Shown: positions 51,916 through 62,270, counted from the first letter of the stretch. The stretch is DNA of 64,000 nucleotides from Sphingobacterium arenae (GCF_014692505.1 NZ_JACNYK010000002.1:186001-250000), one strand, 5' to 3'. The notes: generated by a model not told the origin, from the letters alone. Translations and numbers: made by a program.

Positions 51916-53139
51916 ATGAAGATTAAAATTGGACTATTGTTAATGACCACAAGTAGCCTTTTATTTACACTCCAAAGCCGAGCGCAGGAACGAGATGACC
52001 GGGCAACTATCTTAAATTTCAAAGGGATACAATACATGAGTAATGACTCGTTATTTTACACCAATTTTAGATTTCGGATGCAAAATAGACTCGGCTTCAA
52101 TAATGTGTTGGATAACGAAGACAACGATAAGTTCGACGCCCGAATCCGCAGACTACGTTTGCGGATGGATGGTTACATCTATACACCTAAAATTTCTTAC
52201 TCTATCCAGTTAGCGTTTACGCGCGGTGATCAGGATTTTGACGATAGCGGTGTTCCAAATATCGTACGTGATGCAGTGATTTTTTACAATTTTACTGATG
52301 ACTTTTACATTTCTTTCGGACAGAATAAATTACCCGGAAATAGACAACGTGTTAACTCGTCCAGTCAATTGCAATTTGCCGACCGGTCTTTGGTTAATAG
52401 CAACTTCACGGTCGATCGTGACTTTGGTATGTCGTTTAACCTAAGTAAAAAAATTGGACAGATGCCTATCAATGCAAAAGCGGCCATCTCGACGGGCGAA
52501 GGACGTGCAGCGTTAGGGACGGATAATGGTTTAGCATATACCGGTCGTGTTGAATTTTTACCCTTGGGAGATTTCACCAACGATGGTGATTATTCCGAAG
52601 GTGACCTTGAGCGTGAAGAAACACCGAAACTTTCCATTGGAGGTGGGTATAGTTACAACGACCGCACGACCAGAGAAGGCGGGCAGCTTGGACGGTATGT
52701 AAAAAATCCGTTCACACTTAAGACCTCTTTTGCCGATGCAATCTTCAAATATCAAGGATTTGCTTACCAGGTCGAATACATGCGTCGTGACGTGGATGAT
52801 CCGTTTAACATTGTAGACGACCAATTCAACCAGGTTGACGGACCTGAAGAGGAGCTAACATATGCACAAAAGGGTTGGGGTGTAAACCAACAAGCCTCCT
52901 ATTTACTCAATAAAGGTTACGAAATAGCTACGCGATATACCTACATAAAGCCAGATCAACAATTACGAGATTACGAAGACCAGCTAGAAGTCATCGAGCT
53001 CGGATTAACCAAATACGTGAAGGCACACCGGCTTAAATTTCAAATCAACGCAAATTATACCGTATCCCATGGTGATTTTGGTAACAACTATAACAAGAAC
53101 GCATGGGGGGGAACTTTCCAGATTGAATTGGGGATATAA
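51916..53139 (+). CDS. Phosphate-selective porin O/P-type outer-membrane protein
   Basis: A 407-residue porin with a signal peptide (residues 1-23, ending SRA-Q). RMQNRLGFNN, FDARIRRLRLRMDGYIYTPKISYSIQLAF and the DFYISFGQNKLPGNRQR segment are typical of OprO/OprP-like Bacteroidota porins, which are trimeric 16-strand barrels. The C-terminus, GGTFQIELGI, is a beta strand but lacks a final Phe. The actual solute is not known; the name reflects the family, not a proven phosphate preference. It precedes lpxB by 11 bp, so the two are probably in one transcript. Confidence 0.87.
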   Translation: MKIKIGLLLMTTSSLLFTLQSRAQERDDRATILNFKGIQYMSNDSLFYTNFRFRMQNRLGFNNVLDNEDNDKFDARIRRLRLRMDGYIYTPKISYSIQLAFTRGDQDFDDSGVPNIVRDAVIFYNFTDDFYISFGQNKLPGNRQRVNSSSQLQFADRSLVNSNFTVDRDFGMSFNLSKKIGQMPINAKAAISTGEGRAALGTDNGLAYTGRVEFLPLGDFTNDGDYSEGDLEREETPKLSIGGGYSYNDRTTREGGQLGRYVKNPFTLKTSFADAIFKYQGFAYQVEYMRRDVDDPFNIVDDQFNQVDGPEEELTYAQKGWGVNQQASYLLNKGYEIATRYTYIKPDQQLRDYEDQLEVIELGLTKYVKAHRLKFQINANYTVSHGDFGNNYNKNAWGGTFQIELGI

Positions 53140-53150
53140 AAAGGAGAATT

Positions 53151-54272
53151 ATGAAATATTACCTCATTGCTGGCGAGACCTCTGGAGATTTACACGGTGC
53201 TAATCTGATTAAAGCTTTAAAAAAAGAAGACGCAGAAGCTAGCTTCCGTATTGTGGGTGGAGATCAGATGTATGAGGCATCTGGACAAACGCCTTTGATA
53301 CATACGTCGGAAATGGCATTCATGGGGTTTGTGGAGGTGATCAAAAATCTCGGAAAAATCCGAAAAAACCTAAGGTTGGTCAAAGAGGATATTACTACGG
53401 AAAATCCAGACACCCTGATCTTAATAGATTTCCCGGGGTTTAACCTTAAAATAGCGGAATTTGCAAAAAAAATCGGTATCCGCGTTTGCTATTATATCTC
53501 GCCAAAAATCTGGGCATGGAACCAAAGTCGGGTCCATAAAATCAAGAGAGTCGTTGACCACATGTTCTGTATCCTCCCTTTTGAAGTGGATTTCTATAAA
53601 AAATATAATTATGCGGTAGATTATGTTGGTAATCCCTTGTTGGATGCGATAAGTCAATACAAGTTCAATGCCGCTTTCAAACAAGACAACGGACTCAATG
53701 AACGTCCTATTATCGCCCTGCTACCCGGCAGTCGGAAAATGGAAATTGAAAAACTATTGCCCGTTATGGTTGATTTGTATTATCTTTTCCCAGCACATCA
53801 GCTTGTTATCGCCGGCGCACCCAATTTTGATAAAGATTACTATCGGCAATATATTGGAGATTTACCAATAAAGGTCGCTTTCCACCAAACATACGATCTC
53901 CTCAAATATGCGGAAGCCGCCGTGGTGACGAGCGGTACTGCTACATTAGAAGCCGGTATATTAAAGGTTCCGCAGGTTGTGGTGTACAAAGCGAATGCGC
54001 TCACTGTGTTTTTAGCTCGCCGACTGGTGAAAGTCGAGTTTATTTCCTTAGTGAACCTTATCAACGGTTTTTTATCTGTCCGGGAGTTTATTCAAGAAGA
54101 ATGTAATACGCGCACTATTGCCGACGAGCTTGGTGAGCTGATTACGAATAAAGAACACCGCACCAGTGTAATGGAAAACTATGACTTACTAGCGGAGAAA
54201 CTTGGTTCACCGGGAGCATCGGAAAAAGCAGCAAAACTTATTGTTCAATATTCTTCCGATGAAGCAAACTAA
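53151..54272 (+). CDS. lpxB: Lipid-A-disaccharide synthase
   Basis: A 373-residue glycosyltransferase joining UDP-diacylglucosamine and lipid X to the lipid A disaccharide at the inner face of the membrane. AGETSGDLHGANLIKALK at the N-terminus, FPGFNLKIAEFAKK, YYISPKIWAWNQSRV and LLPGSRKMEIEKLLPVM are characteristic of LpxB. The surrounding lpx genes are not in this window. A Shine-Dalgarno-like GGAG lies six bases before the ATG, unusual here. It follows the porin by 11 bp. The next gene begins 51 bp downstream. Confidence 0.96.
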   Translation: MKYYLIAGETSGDLHGANLIKALKKEDAEASFRIVGGDQMYEASGQTPLIHTSEMAFMGFVEVIKNLGKIRKNLRLVKEDITTENPDTLILIDFPGFNLKIAEFAKKIGIRVCYYISPKIWAWNQSRVHKIKRVVDHMFCILPFEVDFYKKYNYAVDYVGNPLLDAISQYKFNAAFKQDNGLNERPIIALLPGSRKMEIEKLLPVMVDLYYLFPAHQLVIAGAPNFDKDYYRQYIGDLPIKVAFHQTYDLLKYAEAAVVTSGTATLEAGILKVPQVVVYKANALTVFLARRLVKVEFISLVNLINGFLSVREFIQEECNTRTIADELGELITNKEHRTSVMENYDLLAEKLGSPGASEKAAKLIVQYSSDEAN

Positions 54273-54323
54273 ACTATTTGATTTTTTGTTATTCTAATAT
54301 AACGTACGCAAATAGTAGAAGTC

Positions 54324-54965
54324 ATGAAATTAACGCACGTATTAAGTATAATCTTCCTCTTCCTAGGCGTTTCATTCCTATCGTTAGGATATGCGCAAGA
54401 GGAACATATTGCTCGATTAGAATTGGGTAAAAAGAAAAAGAAAACCTTTAGCAGCCGGGATTCTTCTGCGGTTATCTATATTGATACACTGATCATGAAA
54501 GATAGGTCGTCTTTACAATTTTACGGAAAAAAAGATGTCAAATTGATTGTAAAACATGCAGAAATCGGAAAAGGTGCATTTATTAGCGGTATAGGTGGAC
54601 GAAATAACGCTTCAGACTTCGATATCGACATCAAGCTTACAAAATTGGGTTCCTTATATGTCATTGCCCGTGGGCAAGATGCGATGAATGGAACGAAGAC
54701 AGACCCAAACGGCGACGGTGGTCAAGTGAATTTCAAATACGATCCGAATGGAATTACACCACAAACAGAAGATAAAAAACAAGCGAACTACGTTTATATC
54801 GATGTGTCTGCCGGTGGCCGAGCCATTAACCCTCTCTCTGATCTAAATCAGATTTATTCACGTATAGCCACATCCGCCCCTGGTCTCCGTGGTTTACCAC
54901 AAGGCCAAGTTTACTCAGGTTCACCAGGCAGAGAAGGAAAGGCAAATATTACAGTAAAAGAATAA
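54324..54965 (+). CDS. Exported protein of unknown function, Gly-rich C-terminus
   Basis: A 213-residue protein not recognised. A signal peptide (residues 1-25) ends GYA-Q. A basic LGKKKKKTF patch follows, then a short parallel-beta-like part (VIYIDTLIMKDRSSLQFYGKKDVKLIVKHAEIGKGAFISGIG). The C-terminal half is Gly/Pro-rich with GGQVNFKYDPNGITPQ, LRGLPQGQVYSGSPGREGKANI, which looks like an extended or elastic surface region. Codon use is ordinary. It follows lpxB on the same strand by 51 bp and is convergent with the M16 genes. Confidence 0.65.
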   Translation: MKLTHVLSIIFLFLGVSFLSLGYAQEEHIARLELGKKKKKTFSSRDSSAVIYIDTLIMKDRSSLQFYGKKDVKLIVKHAEIGKGAFISGIGGRNNASDFDIDIKLTKLGSLYVIARGQDAMNGTKTDPNGDGGQVNFKYDPNGITPQTEDKKQANYVYIDVSAGGRAINPLSDLNQIYSRIATSAPGLRGLPQGQVYSGSPGREGKANITVKE

Positions 54966-54972
54966 CGAAAGA

Positions 54973-56253
54973 TTAATTATTTCTTCCTACTACAATTTTC
55001 AATAAGTTATCGTAATCAAAATACGTATTCGCTATACGTTGCACATCCGCAGTAGTCATGTTGCGGATGATTTCATTATAACGTGTATAATAGGATAAGT
55101 CGAGTCCATAGAAATACACCGCTTTAAACTTATCGGCATGCGAGAAAATAGACTCAATGGTTCCTAGAATGGAACCCAGAATATAATTTTTCACCAACGC
55201 AACCTCCTCTTCAGGAGCCTGGGTGTTGTGTAAAATATCAAACTCTTTTTCTATCTCTGCTAACGTTTTATGTGTATTTGTAATGTCTACTTCCGCGGCA
55301 ATCGTAAAAAAACCCGTGTGTTGCAAACTAGCAAATGCAGAGCCAATACTATAGGTAAACCCTTTGTCTTCACGGATGTTTCGCATCAAACGAGAACCAA
55401 AATAACCACCAAGAAGTGTATTCACAAACTGTATTGCCGGGAAATCGGGATGTATACGATTAATGGCTGGCATACCTAGTCGGATAGCAGATTGTAGAGC
55501 GTCCGTACGTTCTTCTATAACAGTTTTCGGTATAAAAACTGGAAATTCGGGTGTCAGGATGTTGTTTATGCGTACAGTGTTTGCCCACTGAACGTCGAAC
55601 AGTTCTCGTATTTGTTTTAAAACATCACCGGTGATATTTCCTGACAAAATCAATGTGCAGTTTTGGGGTTGTATTTGCTTTTGATATAAAGCAACCAAAT
55701 CCTCCTTATTTAGCTTATCATAAGCTTCTTTGGTAGGAACACGGCCGTATCTACTTTCTCCAAACAAAGTTGTGAAAAACAGCCGTCGCGCTACATATTC
55801 ATTTTTTTGTAAAGATATTTGTAGCGTCTGCTTATTGTTTCGAATATATGTTTCTAGCTCCGCTTCCGGAAAAATAGCATTATTCAATATATCGTGTACA
55901 ACAGGTAAAACCGCACTTAGATGTTTATTCAATGAATAAAGTGTTAATGCCGTTTGATCAAAACTATATTCCGGCATAAGATAAGCACCATAAAAATCGA
56001 TTTCCGCTGCGATTTGTGCACTCGTCCGTGTTTCCGTACCTTCTTTTAACATGTGGCAAGCACAGGTATGTAGAAGAGAATTTTCTGAACCGTCGAATAT
56101 ATTCTGAAAAATAAATTCAGCCTTTACCAACTCTTGTGTGGGTGCATTGAAAACAAAAACGCGTAATCCATTATCAAAAACCACCTCGTCTGGTTGGACA
56201 AGAGTAATATCCTGTATGTCATGACGTAACGGTGCTATAACTCTATTCAGCAT
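54973..56253 (-). CDS. M16-family peptidase, inactive partner subunit
   Basis: A 426-residue M16 (pitrilysin-like) protein. At the position of the zinc motif it has HTCACHMLKEGTETRTS instead of HxxEH, so it cannot bind zinc in the usual way. The C-terminal domain with the substrate-binding FGSRLMRNIREDKGFTYSIGSAF segment is intact. Such proteins form heterodimers with an active M16 subunit, here the upstream neighbour, like the two-subunit bacterial processing proteases. The start is ATG at 56253 (11-bp overlap); an ATG at 56271 would lengthen the overlap to 29 bp. It has no signal peptide. Confidence 0.9.
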   Translation of the reverse strand: MLNRVIAPLRHDIQDITLVQPDEVVFDNGLRVFVFNAPTQELVKAEFIFQNIFDGSENSLLHTCACHMLKEGTETRTSAQIAAEIDFYGAYLMPEYSFDQTALTLYSLNKHLSAVLPVVHDILNNAIFPEAELETYIRNNKQTLQISLQKNEYVARRLFFTTLFGESRYGRVPTKEAYDKLNKEDLVALYQKQIQPQNCTLILSGNITGDVLKQIRELFDVQWANTVRINNILTPEFPVFIPKTVIEERTDALQSAIRLGMPAINRIHPDFPAIQFVNTLLGGYFGSRLMRNIREDKGFTYSIGSAFASLQHTGFFTIAAEVDITNTHKTLAEIEKEFDILHNTQAPEEEVALVKNYILGSILGTIESIFSHADKFKAVYFYGLDLSYYTRYNEIIRNMTTADVQRIANTYFDYDNLLKIVVGRNN

Positions 56254-57496
56254 GTTGTTGTTTTTTAGCATAATAAATAAGGGTGGACGAATTTTCTGGA
56301 ATAAAAATTTCTTGCGCCATTCGTTGAATAGCAGACGGTGTTATGGCAAGGTATCGATCTACTTCTTGATTATACCAATCTGCATTTCCCAGCACTTCAA
56401 AAAAAGCCAAGTTCATGGCTTTATCCAAAATAGAAAGCTCTGCAAATACCATTGTTGATTCAATTTTGTTCTTCACCTTCTGCAATTCCGCATCGTTCAT
56501 CAGCTCGGTTTTCAATATATCGAGTTGGTTCCACAACAATGTCTCTGCCTCTGCCATGTCTACATGCGGTAACGGTTTCCCTTCCACAACGATAAGATTC
56601 GGGTCAATAGAACCACACACATAAGCATTCACTTCGCTGAACAGAGGCTGGTCTTTCACCAAAGCCCTATAGAGTCTAGAAGAACTTCCACGCGAGAGTA
56701 TATCCGACAACAAATCCATTATCGGATAATCCGGATGCGTACGCCCTGGACCATGAAAAGCAATGTAAATGCTATTTACCGGTACATCCGCATGTACTTC
56801 CTCTCGTCTCGGAGCTAATTGCTTGGGTTCTACAGGCAATTTCCGTATGGGCTTAGGTCGCATGGGGATATCGGCAAACCATTTTTCGGCCAATGCTTTT
56901 ACTTGATTAAATGTTACGTCTCCAGCGACCACCATAATGGCATTGCTCGGTACATAATGCTTAAAGAAAAATGCTTTCACATCTGCCATAGTTGCCTCCT
57001 CAATATGGCGAAGTTCCTTACCGATTGTTGCCCAGCGATAGGGATGTTCTTTGTAAGCAAGTGGCCGTAAACGCAGCCAGACATCGCCATATGGTTGATT
57101 AAGGTAACGTTGTTTAAATTCTTCACTTACTACATTTCGCTGCACGTCCAGACTTTGCTCGCTAAAAGCCAGACTCAACATCCGATCACTTTCTAACCAA
57201 AATGCTGTTTCCAGATTAGCAGACGGCAGCGTAATATAATAATTGGTAATGTCATTGCTTGTAAAAGCATTATTTTCCCCACCAACTTCCTGCAGAGGTG
57301 TATCATAGTTTGGAATGTTGACAGAACCGCCAAACATCAGATGCTCGAAAAGATGGGCGAAGCCGGTTTTATCCGGAGATTCGTCTCGTGCTCCCACATC
57401 GTATACTATATTCACACAGGCCATCGCTGTGGTATGGTCTTCGTGTACCAATACACACAAGCCATTATCAAGTGTAAAACGCTGATAATTAATCAT
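56243..57496 (-). CDS. M16-family zinc protease, catalytic subunit
   Basis: A 417-residue protease with the intact inverted zinc motif HLFEH (His48, Glu51, His52) in FAHLFEHLMFGGSVN, and the downstream Glu expected as third ligand in the VVSEEFKQRY region. No signal peptide is seen, so it is probably cytoplasmic or exported by another path. It starts just after hemF (17 bp) and overlaps the inactive M16 gene by 11 bp, so the two subunits are almost surely made together and assembled as a heterodimer. The natural substrate is not known. Confidence 0.93.
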   Translation of the reverse strand: MINYQRFTLDNGLCVLVHEDHTTAMACVNIVYDVGARDESPDKTGFAHLFEHLMFGGSVNIPNYDTPLQEVGGENNAFTSNDITNYYITLPSANLETAFWLESDRMLSLAFSEQSLDVQRNVVSEEFKQRYLNQPYGDVWLRLRPLAYKEHPYRWATIGKELRHIEEATMADVKAFFFKHYVPSNAIMVVAGDVTFNQVKALAEKWFADIPMRPKPIRKLPVEPKQLAPRREEVHADVPVNSIYIAFHGPGRTHPDYPIMDLLSDILSRGSSSRLYRALVKDQPLFSEVNAYVCGSIDPNLIVVEGKPLPHVDMAEAETLLWNQLDILKTELMNDAELQKVKNKIESTMVFAELSILDKAMNLAFFEVLGNADWYNQEVDRYLAITPSAIQRMAQEIFIPENSSTLIYYAKKQQHAE

Positions 57497-57512
57497 AAAA
57501 AACTATTATAGG

Positions 57513-58415
57513 TTAGACTGTCCAGTCTACTCCTTTTTTTAATAAAGACAATGTTCTTTCCTCTTCCGAACCAGCTTTCGGTTTAAAATCATACGCCCAA
57601 TTGGCCTGTGCCGGTAAACTCATCAATATGGACTCTATACGCCCATTCGTTTCTAATCCGAAACGGGTTCCGGCGTCATACACCAAGTTAAATTCTACAT
57701 AACGGCCTCTACGTAACAATTGCCATTCTTTCTCCTGTGGGGAGAATTTACGATGTCTGTTACGGTTCACCAATTCCGTATAAGTCGGTACGAAAGTTCG
57801 GCCCAGATCACAGGAGAATTTAAAAAGCTGTTCATCGGTCAGCCCTGTTTTTTCAGGTGTTAGCTTATCGTAAAATACACCGCCTACCCCTCGTGTTTCT
57901 TGACGATGTTTAATATAAAAGTAATTATCGGCCCACGTCTTAAATTCTGAATAAAAAGTAGGATTATGTCTGTCACATACGTTCTTCATCATGTGGTGAA
58001 AAAATCGTGCATCATCTTCAATTATATAGTGCGGAGTAAGGTCAATTCCGCCCCCGAACCAACGAATATTTTCCCCTAATTCAAAGTAACGTATATTCAT
58101 GTGAATTATCGGTACCCATGGGTTATTGGGGTGAATAACAATAGAAACACCCGTCGCGAAAAATTCATCCTCTTCCACTTTAAAGGATTTTTTGACGGAA
58201 TCCGGTAATTTACCTTGAACGGCAGAAAAATTAACACCGCCCTTTTCTAATATATCGCCATGTTGTATAATACGTGTTCGACCGCCGCCGCCGCCCTCCC
58301 GCTGCCATAATTCTTCGACAAAGGTGGATTTTCCATCTAAAGCTTCTAACCCATGCGTAATTTCATCCTGGATGGATTTATACGTTTCGGCTATCTGTTC
58401 TTTTGTTAAACTCAT
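57513..58415 (-). CDS. hemF: Oxygen-dependent coproporphyrinogen-III oxidase
   Basis: A 300-residue enzyme converting coproporphyrinogen III to protoporphyrinogen IX with O2 in haem synthesis. Family segments are WQREGGGGGRTRI, GVNFSAVQGKLP, IHMNIRYFELG, WFGGGIDLTPHYI with the catalytic Asp and His, and GVGGVFYDKL. Length is standard. It starts one base after the gpsA stop and precedes the M16 pair by 16 bp, so four genes from gpsA to the inactive M16 gene appear to form one transcript. Confidence 0.97.
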   Translation of the reverse strand: MSLTKEQIAETYKSIQDEITHGLEALDGKSTFVEELWQREGGGGGRTRIIQHGDILEKGGVNFSAVQGKLPDSVKKSFKVEEDEFFATGVSIVIHPNNPWVPIIHMNIRYFELGENIRWFGGGIDLTPHYIIEDDARFFHHMMKNVCDRHNPTFYSEFKTWADNYFYIKHRQETRGVGGVFYDKLTPEKTGLTDEQLFKFSCDLGRTFVPTYTELVNRNRHRKFSPQEKEWQLLRRGRYVEFNLVYDAGTRFGLETNGRIESILMSLPAQANWAYDFKPKAGSEEERTLSLLKKGVDWTV

Positions 58416-59426
58416 TTACGTTAATTTTTCTAGCAATTTCTTAACTTCTAAATTTGCTGGCTGCCGGTGATATAAGATTTCGTAGACCATTTGGCAAATC
58501 GGCATATCCAACTGATATCGTTGAATAATGTTCTGAATACATGCAGAGGCATAATAACCCTCGGCCACCATATTCATCTCCAATTGTGCCGATTGTACCG
58601 TGTACCCCTTCCCTATCATGTGTCCAAAAGTGCGGTTTCTACTGAATTGTGAATAGGCTGTTACTAGAAGATCACCAAGATACGCTGATGTCTTAATATC
58701 CCGATCAGTCTCCGGATCTATTGCCGATAAGCAGGTTTCCATTTCCCGGATCGCGTTTGAAATCAGTACGGCGATGAAATTGTCACCTAGTCCTAGCCCG
58801 TGACATATACCTGCAGCCAATGCGTATATATTTTTAAGTACAGCTCCATATTCTACGCCAAAAACATCACCGGAAAGAACGGTATTGATATACCGTCCGC
58901 GTATAAGTGTTGCAACACGTTCGACAGTACGTTCATCTTTCCCTGCCAAGGTTAAATAAGATAGCTTTTCTGAAGACACCTCCTCGGCGTGGCAAGGGCC
59001 TCCAATAACGATGATATTTTCTAAAGGAACCTGATACGTTCTAGTCAGGTAATCGCCGACGATAAGATTATCATTTGGAATAATTCCTTTGATAGCGGAT
59101 ACAACAATTTTATCTGAAAAATCCTTAATTTCAACCTCTTTTAGCGCTTCTTTTAAATATGCAGAAGGCGTATTTAATACAACAATATCTGATTGTTGAA
59201 CAACAGATCTTACATCCGAAAATAAACGACCAGGCTTCACGGAGACATTTACAGCACTCAAATAACGGGGGTTATGACCATAAGATCGAATATATTCCAA
59301 ATCTTCTTCCTTTCTAACCCACCATAAAATATCTTTCTTTTCTGCATTATCGCCAAGCATCTTGATCATAGCCGTTGCCCAACTTCCACTCCCTACGATG
59401 CCTATCTTTTTCACAGATTCATCCAT
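58416..59426 (-). CDS. gpsA: Glycerol-3-phosphate dehydrogenase [NAD(P)+]
   Basis: A 336-residue enzyme that reduces dihydroxyacetone phosphate to glycerol-3-phosphate for phospholipid synthesis. The Rossmann loop GIVGSGSWATAMIKML (residues 9-24), VVSAIKGIIPND, GGPCHAEEV, EYGAVLKNIYALAAGICHGLGLGDN with the catalytic Lys, and NMVAEGYYAS are all typical of GpsA. hemF follows directly. It is divergent from the Ca-type ATPase across a 174-bp spacer. No membrane or signal segment. Confidence 0.96.
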   Translation of the reverse strand: MDESVKKIGIVGSGSWATAMIKMLGDNAEKKDILWWVRKEEDLEYIRSYGHNPRYLSAVNVSVKPGRLFSDVRSVVQQSDIVVLNTPSAYLKEALKEVEIKDFSDKIVVSAIKGIIPNDNLIVGDYLTRTYQVPLENIIVIGGPCHAEEVSSEKLSYLTLAGKDERTVERVATLIRGRYINTVLSGDVFGVEYGAVLKNIYALAAGICHGLGLGDNFIAVLISNAIREMETCLSAIDPETDRDIKTSAYLGDLLVTAYSQFSRNRTFGHMIGKGYTVQSAQLEMNMVAEGYYASACIQNIIQRYQLDMPICQMVYEILYHRQPANLEVKKLLEKLT

Positions 59427-59600
59427 ATTAGCTTCTTCCTTATAAAGGTTACAAATATACGCTTTTACAATAGATTATTTTTCGTCCTGAAAAATTGCTA
59501 ATTCATTCGAATACACATGCGAAATAAAGAGATAATCTTCTTTTTCATAATAAACAAATACCTCCTATAGCTGTTTAACCACGTATATAAGCACCTCAAA

Positions 59601-62270
59601 ATGAACACAAAAGAAAACATACCTTTTCATATACAATCCATTGATGAATCCATTAACATGCTACAAACCGATGTTTCGTCGGGTTTATCGGAAAGCGAAG
59701 CCAAACAACGATTATCCACCTACGGTCCAAACCAGCTGCAGGCCCATAAGCGTAAATCCGTCTTTCTAATGTTTTTATCACAACTACAAGATGTATTGAT
59801 ATATGTGCTGTTTGTGGCTGTTGTCATCACTATGTTTATGGGCGAGTATCTGGACGGCATCATTATCATCATCGTTATTTTTATTAATGCCACACTGGGG
59901 GTCGTTCAGGAAATAAAGGCTGGAAATGCAATCGAAGCATTACAAAAAATGGCAACCCCAAGAGCATTAGTGAAGCGAGACGATCACGTCGAGGAAATAG
60001 CTTCGGAAGATATCGTGCCCGGCGACATCGTTGTTATAGAAGCGGGGCGCTATATTCCGGCTGATCTACGTCTTATTGAAAGTGCAAACCTACAAGTCGA
60101 TGAGTCCGCCCTGACAGGTGAATCTGTCACGGTAGAAAAAGATGCATTAAAGGTGCTTTCAGATGCCCACATATCACTGGGCGACCGTATTAATCTGGGC
60201 TATATGTCGACGTTGGTAACTTATGGACGTGGTCTTGGGCTTGTTACCGGAACAGGGACACATACAGAAATCGGCAGAATCGCCGACATATTACGTCAAG
60301 GTGATAAAATCAAAACACCGTTGGAAATTCGCCTGGATCAACTCGGTAAGACACTTGGAAAGGGGGCGCTCGCGATTAGTATGCTCATTTTTGTTATCTC
60401 TTATTTTCAGGGAAGAGATATCGCCGAGATGTTTTTAACCTCAGTTTCCTTAGCTGTTGCTGCTATTCCAGAGGGATTAGCGGCGATTGTTGCTGTCGTA
60501 CTCTCCATCGGGGTAACGAAAATGGCCAAGCAGAATGCCATTATCAAAAGGCTTCCTGCCGTCGAAACATTAGGCTCTGTAAACATCGTTTGTTCGGATA
60601 AAACGGGAACACTGACACAAAACAAAATGACCGTTCAAGAGTTCTTCACCTTTACAGACAAAACACAAAAGATTGATGATACGATCAACCTATCCGCAGA
60701 AGCCCATTTGCTTTCTTCGGCCATGGTGTTGGCTTCTGATGCTACGTTGGAAAACGGAGACAGCACGGGCGACCCTACCGAAATTGCACTGCTGCAGCTA
60801 GCGGACAATTTAAAAATCGACAGAAAAGATTTATGGTCATCACAACCAAGAATAGACGAGCAAGCTTTTGATTCCAAACGCAAAATGATGTCGACCCTCC
60901 ATCAACAGGAAGATAAATTCATGCTTTATGCAAAAGGTGCAATAGACAGTCTTATTTTGAAATGCAAACATGTTGTAGAAGATGGTGAAATTATCCCCCT
61001 TACGGATACGCATAAAACCATCCTTACCCATGCCGCCGATGCCATGTCGGATAAAGCTTTACGTACATTAGCCGTCGCCTACAAACCGCTGGAAAGACAA
61101 ATTGATCGTGAAGATTTCGAAAAAAACTTGGTGATGATTGGCGTCGTGGGTATGATAGACCCTCCTCGCGAAGAGGTTAACGATTCGATCGCAACAGCCA
61201 AAGAAGCCGGGATCAGTACGGTTATGATCACGGGAGATCATAAAAACACGGCCTTGGCAATCGCTAAGAAATTGGGCATCGCTTCTGAACGCTCGGAGGC
61301 AACAACCGGAGCGGCGATTGATAATATGCCACAAGAAGAATTGGAGTCGCATATTGGCGAATACAAAGTATTTGCTAGAGTCTCTCCTGAACATAAAGTA
61401 AATATTGTAAAAGCTTTCCGGGCAAAAGGCAATATTGTTTCGATGACCGGGGACGGTGTAAACGATGCACCTTCGCTTCATGCCGCAGACATTGGCGTGG
61501 CTATGGGAATAGAAGGCACGGATGTAGCCAAAAATGCTTCCGACATGATCTTAGCAGACGACAATTTTTCGACCATCATCGTCGCCATCGAACAAGGACG
61601 GAACATTTACAATAACATCAAAAAGTCCGTTGTCTTCTTACTCGCCTGTAATGTTGGTGAAGTCATTACCATGGTCGTGGCAATCGCTGTGGGTTTACCT
61701 ATACCGCTCATTGCGACACAGCTGCTTTGGATTAACTTATTAACGGATACGCTACCCGCCGTGGCTTTAGGTATGGATCCGGGCGACAAAGATGTGATGA
61801 AAGAAAAGCCGAGACCATTAAATGACAATTTCTTCTCGCACGGAGCCGGAAGACGTATCATCTTGGCCGGTATCCTTATTGGTCTTCTGACAATCGTTGC
61901 TTTTGCAGGTGGCTATCACGCAAAAGGATACTCTCCTTTTGCCGATCATATTCCCGAAAACATTCACGAATATGCGCGCACGTTGGCCTTCCTAACCATC
62001 ATTGGCTGTCAGCTATTCTATTCATTCTCTTTCCGCCATGAAAACAAATCCATCTTCCGGGTGGGATTCTTCTCGAACCGTTACCTGTTCGGCGCCGTAG
62101 TCATCGGTCTATTGCTGCAATTGATCGTGCTCTACGTACCTTTTATGACAGCGGCTTTTAAATTAAAGGCCGTGGGAATACAAGAGTGGCTTGCTGTTTT
62201 TGGATTAAGCATTATACCATTACTGGCCAATGAAGTAGTGAAAGTTTTCATCAGAAGAAACATGAAGTAG
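59601..62270 (+). CDS. Cation-translocating P-type ATPase, Ca2+ (P2A) type
   Basis: An 889-residue P-type ATPase resembling bacterial LMCA1/PMR1-like calcium pumps. The N-terminal actuator domain has DESALTGESVTVEK (TGES). TM4 has PEGLAAIVAVVLSIG, with Glu in the ion site. The phosphorylation site is CSDKTGT with Asp333. TGDGVNDAPSLHAADIGVAMG is the hinge. TM6 has NLLTDTLPAVALGMDPGDKD. Ten membrane segments are expected. The ion set (PEGL plus NLLTD) fits Ca2+ or Mn2+ transport; the choice cannot be made here. No regulatory gene is next to it. The last codons lie inside a 39-bp palindrome. Confidence 0.92.
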   Translation: MNTKENIPFHIQSIDESINMLQTDVSSGLSESEAKQRLSTYGPNQLQAHKRKSVFLMFLSQLQDVLIYVLFVAVVITMFMGEYLDGIIIIIVIFINATLGVVQEIKAGNAIEALQKMATPRALVKRDDHVEEIASEDIVPGDIVVIEAGRYIPADLRLIESANLQVDESALTGESVTVEKDALKVLSDAHISLGDRINLGYMSTLVTYGRGLGLVTGTGTHTEIGRIADILRQGDKIKTPLEIRLDQLGKTLGKGALAISMLIFVISYFQGRDIAEMFLTSVSLAVAAIPEGLAAIVAVVLSIGVTKMAKQNAIIKRLPAVETLGSVNIVCSDKTGTLTQNKMTVQEFFTFTDKTQKIDDTINLSAEAHLLSSAMVLASDATLENGDSTGDPTEIALLQLADNLKIDRKDLWSSQPRIDEQAFDSKRKMMSTLHQQEDKFMLYAKGAIDSLILKCKHVVEDGEIIPLTDTHKTILTHAADAMSDKALRTLAVAYKPLERQIDREDFEKNLVMIGVVGMIDPPREEVNDSIATAKEAGISTVMITGDHKNTALAIAKKLGIASERSEATTGAAIDNMPQEELESHIGEYKVFARVSPEHKVNIVKAFRAKGNIVSMTGDGVNDAPSLHAADIGVAMGIEGTDVAKNASDMILADDNFSTIIVAIEQGRNIYNNIKKSVVFLLACNVGEVITMVVAIAVGLPIPLIATQLLWINLLTDTLPAVALGMDPGDKDVMKEKPRPLNDNFFSHGAGRRIILAGILIGLLTIVAFAGGYHAKGYSPFADHIPENIHEYARTLAFLTIIGCQLFYSFSFRHENKSIFRVGFFSNRYLFGAVVIGLLLQLIVLYVPFMTAAFKLKAVGIQEWLAVFGLSIIPLLANEVVKVFIRRNMK

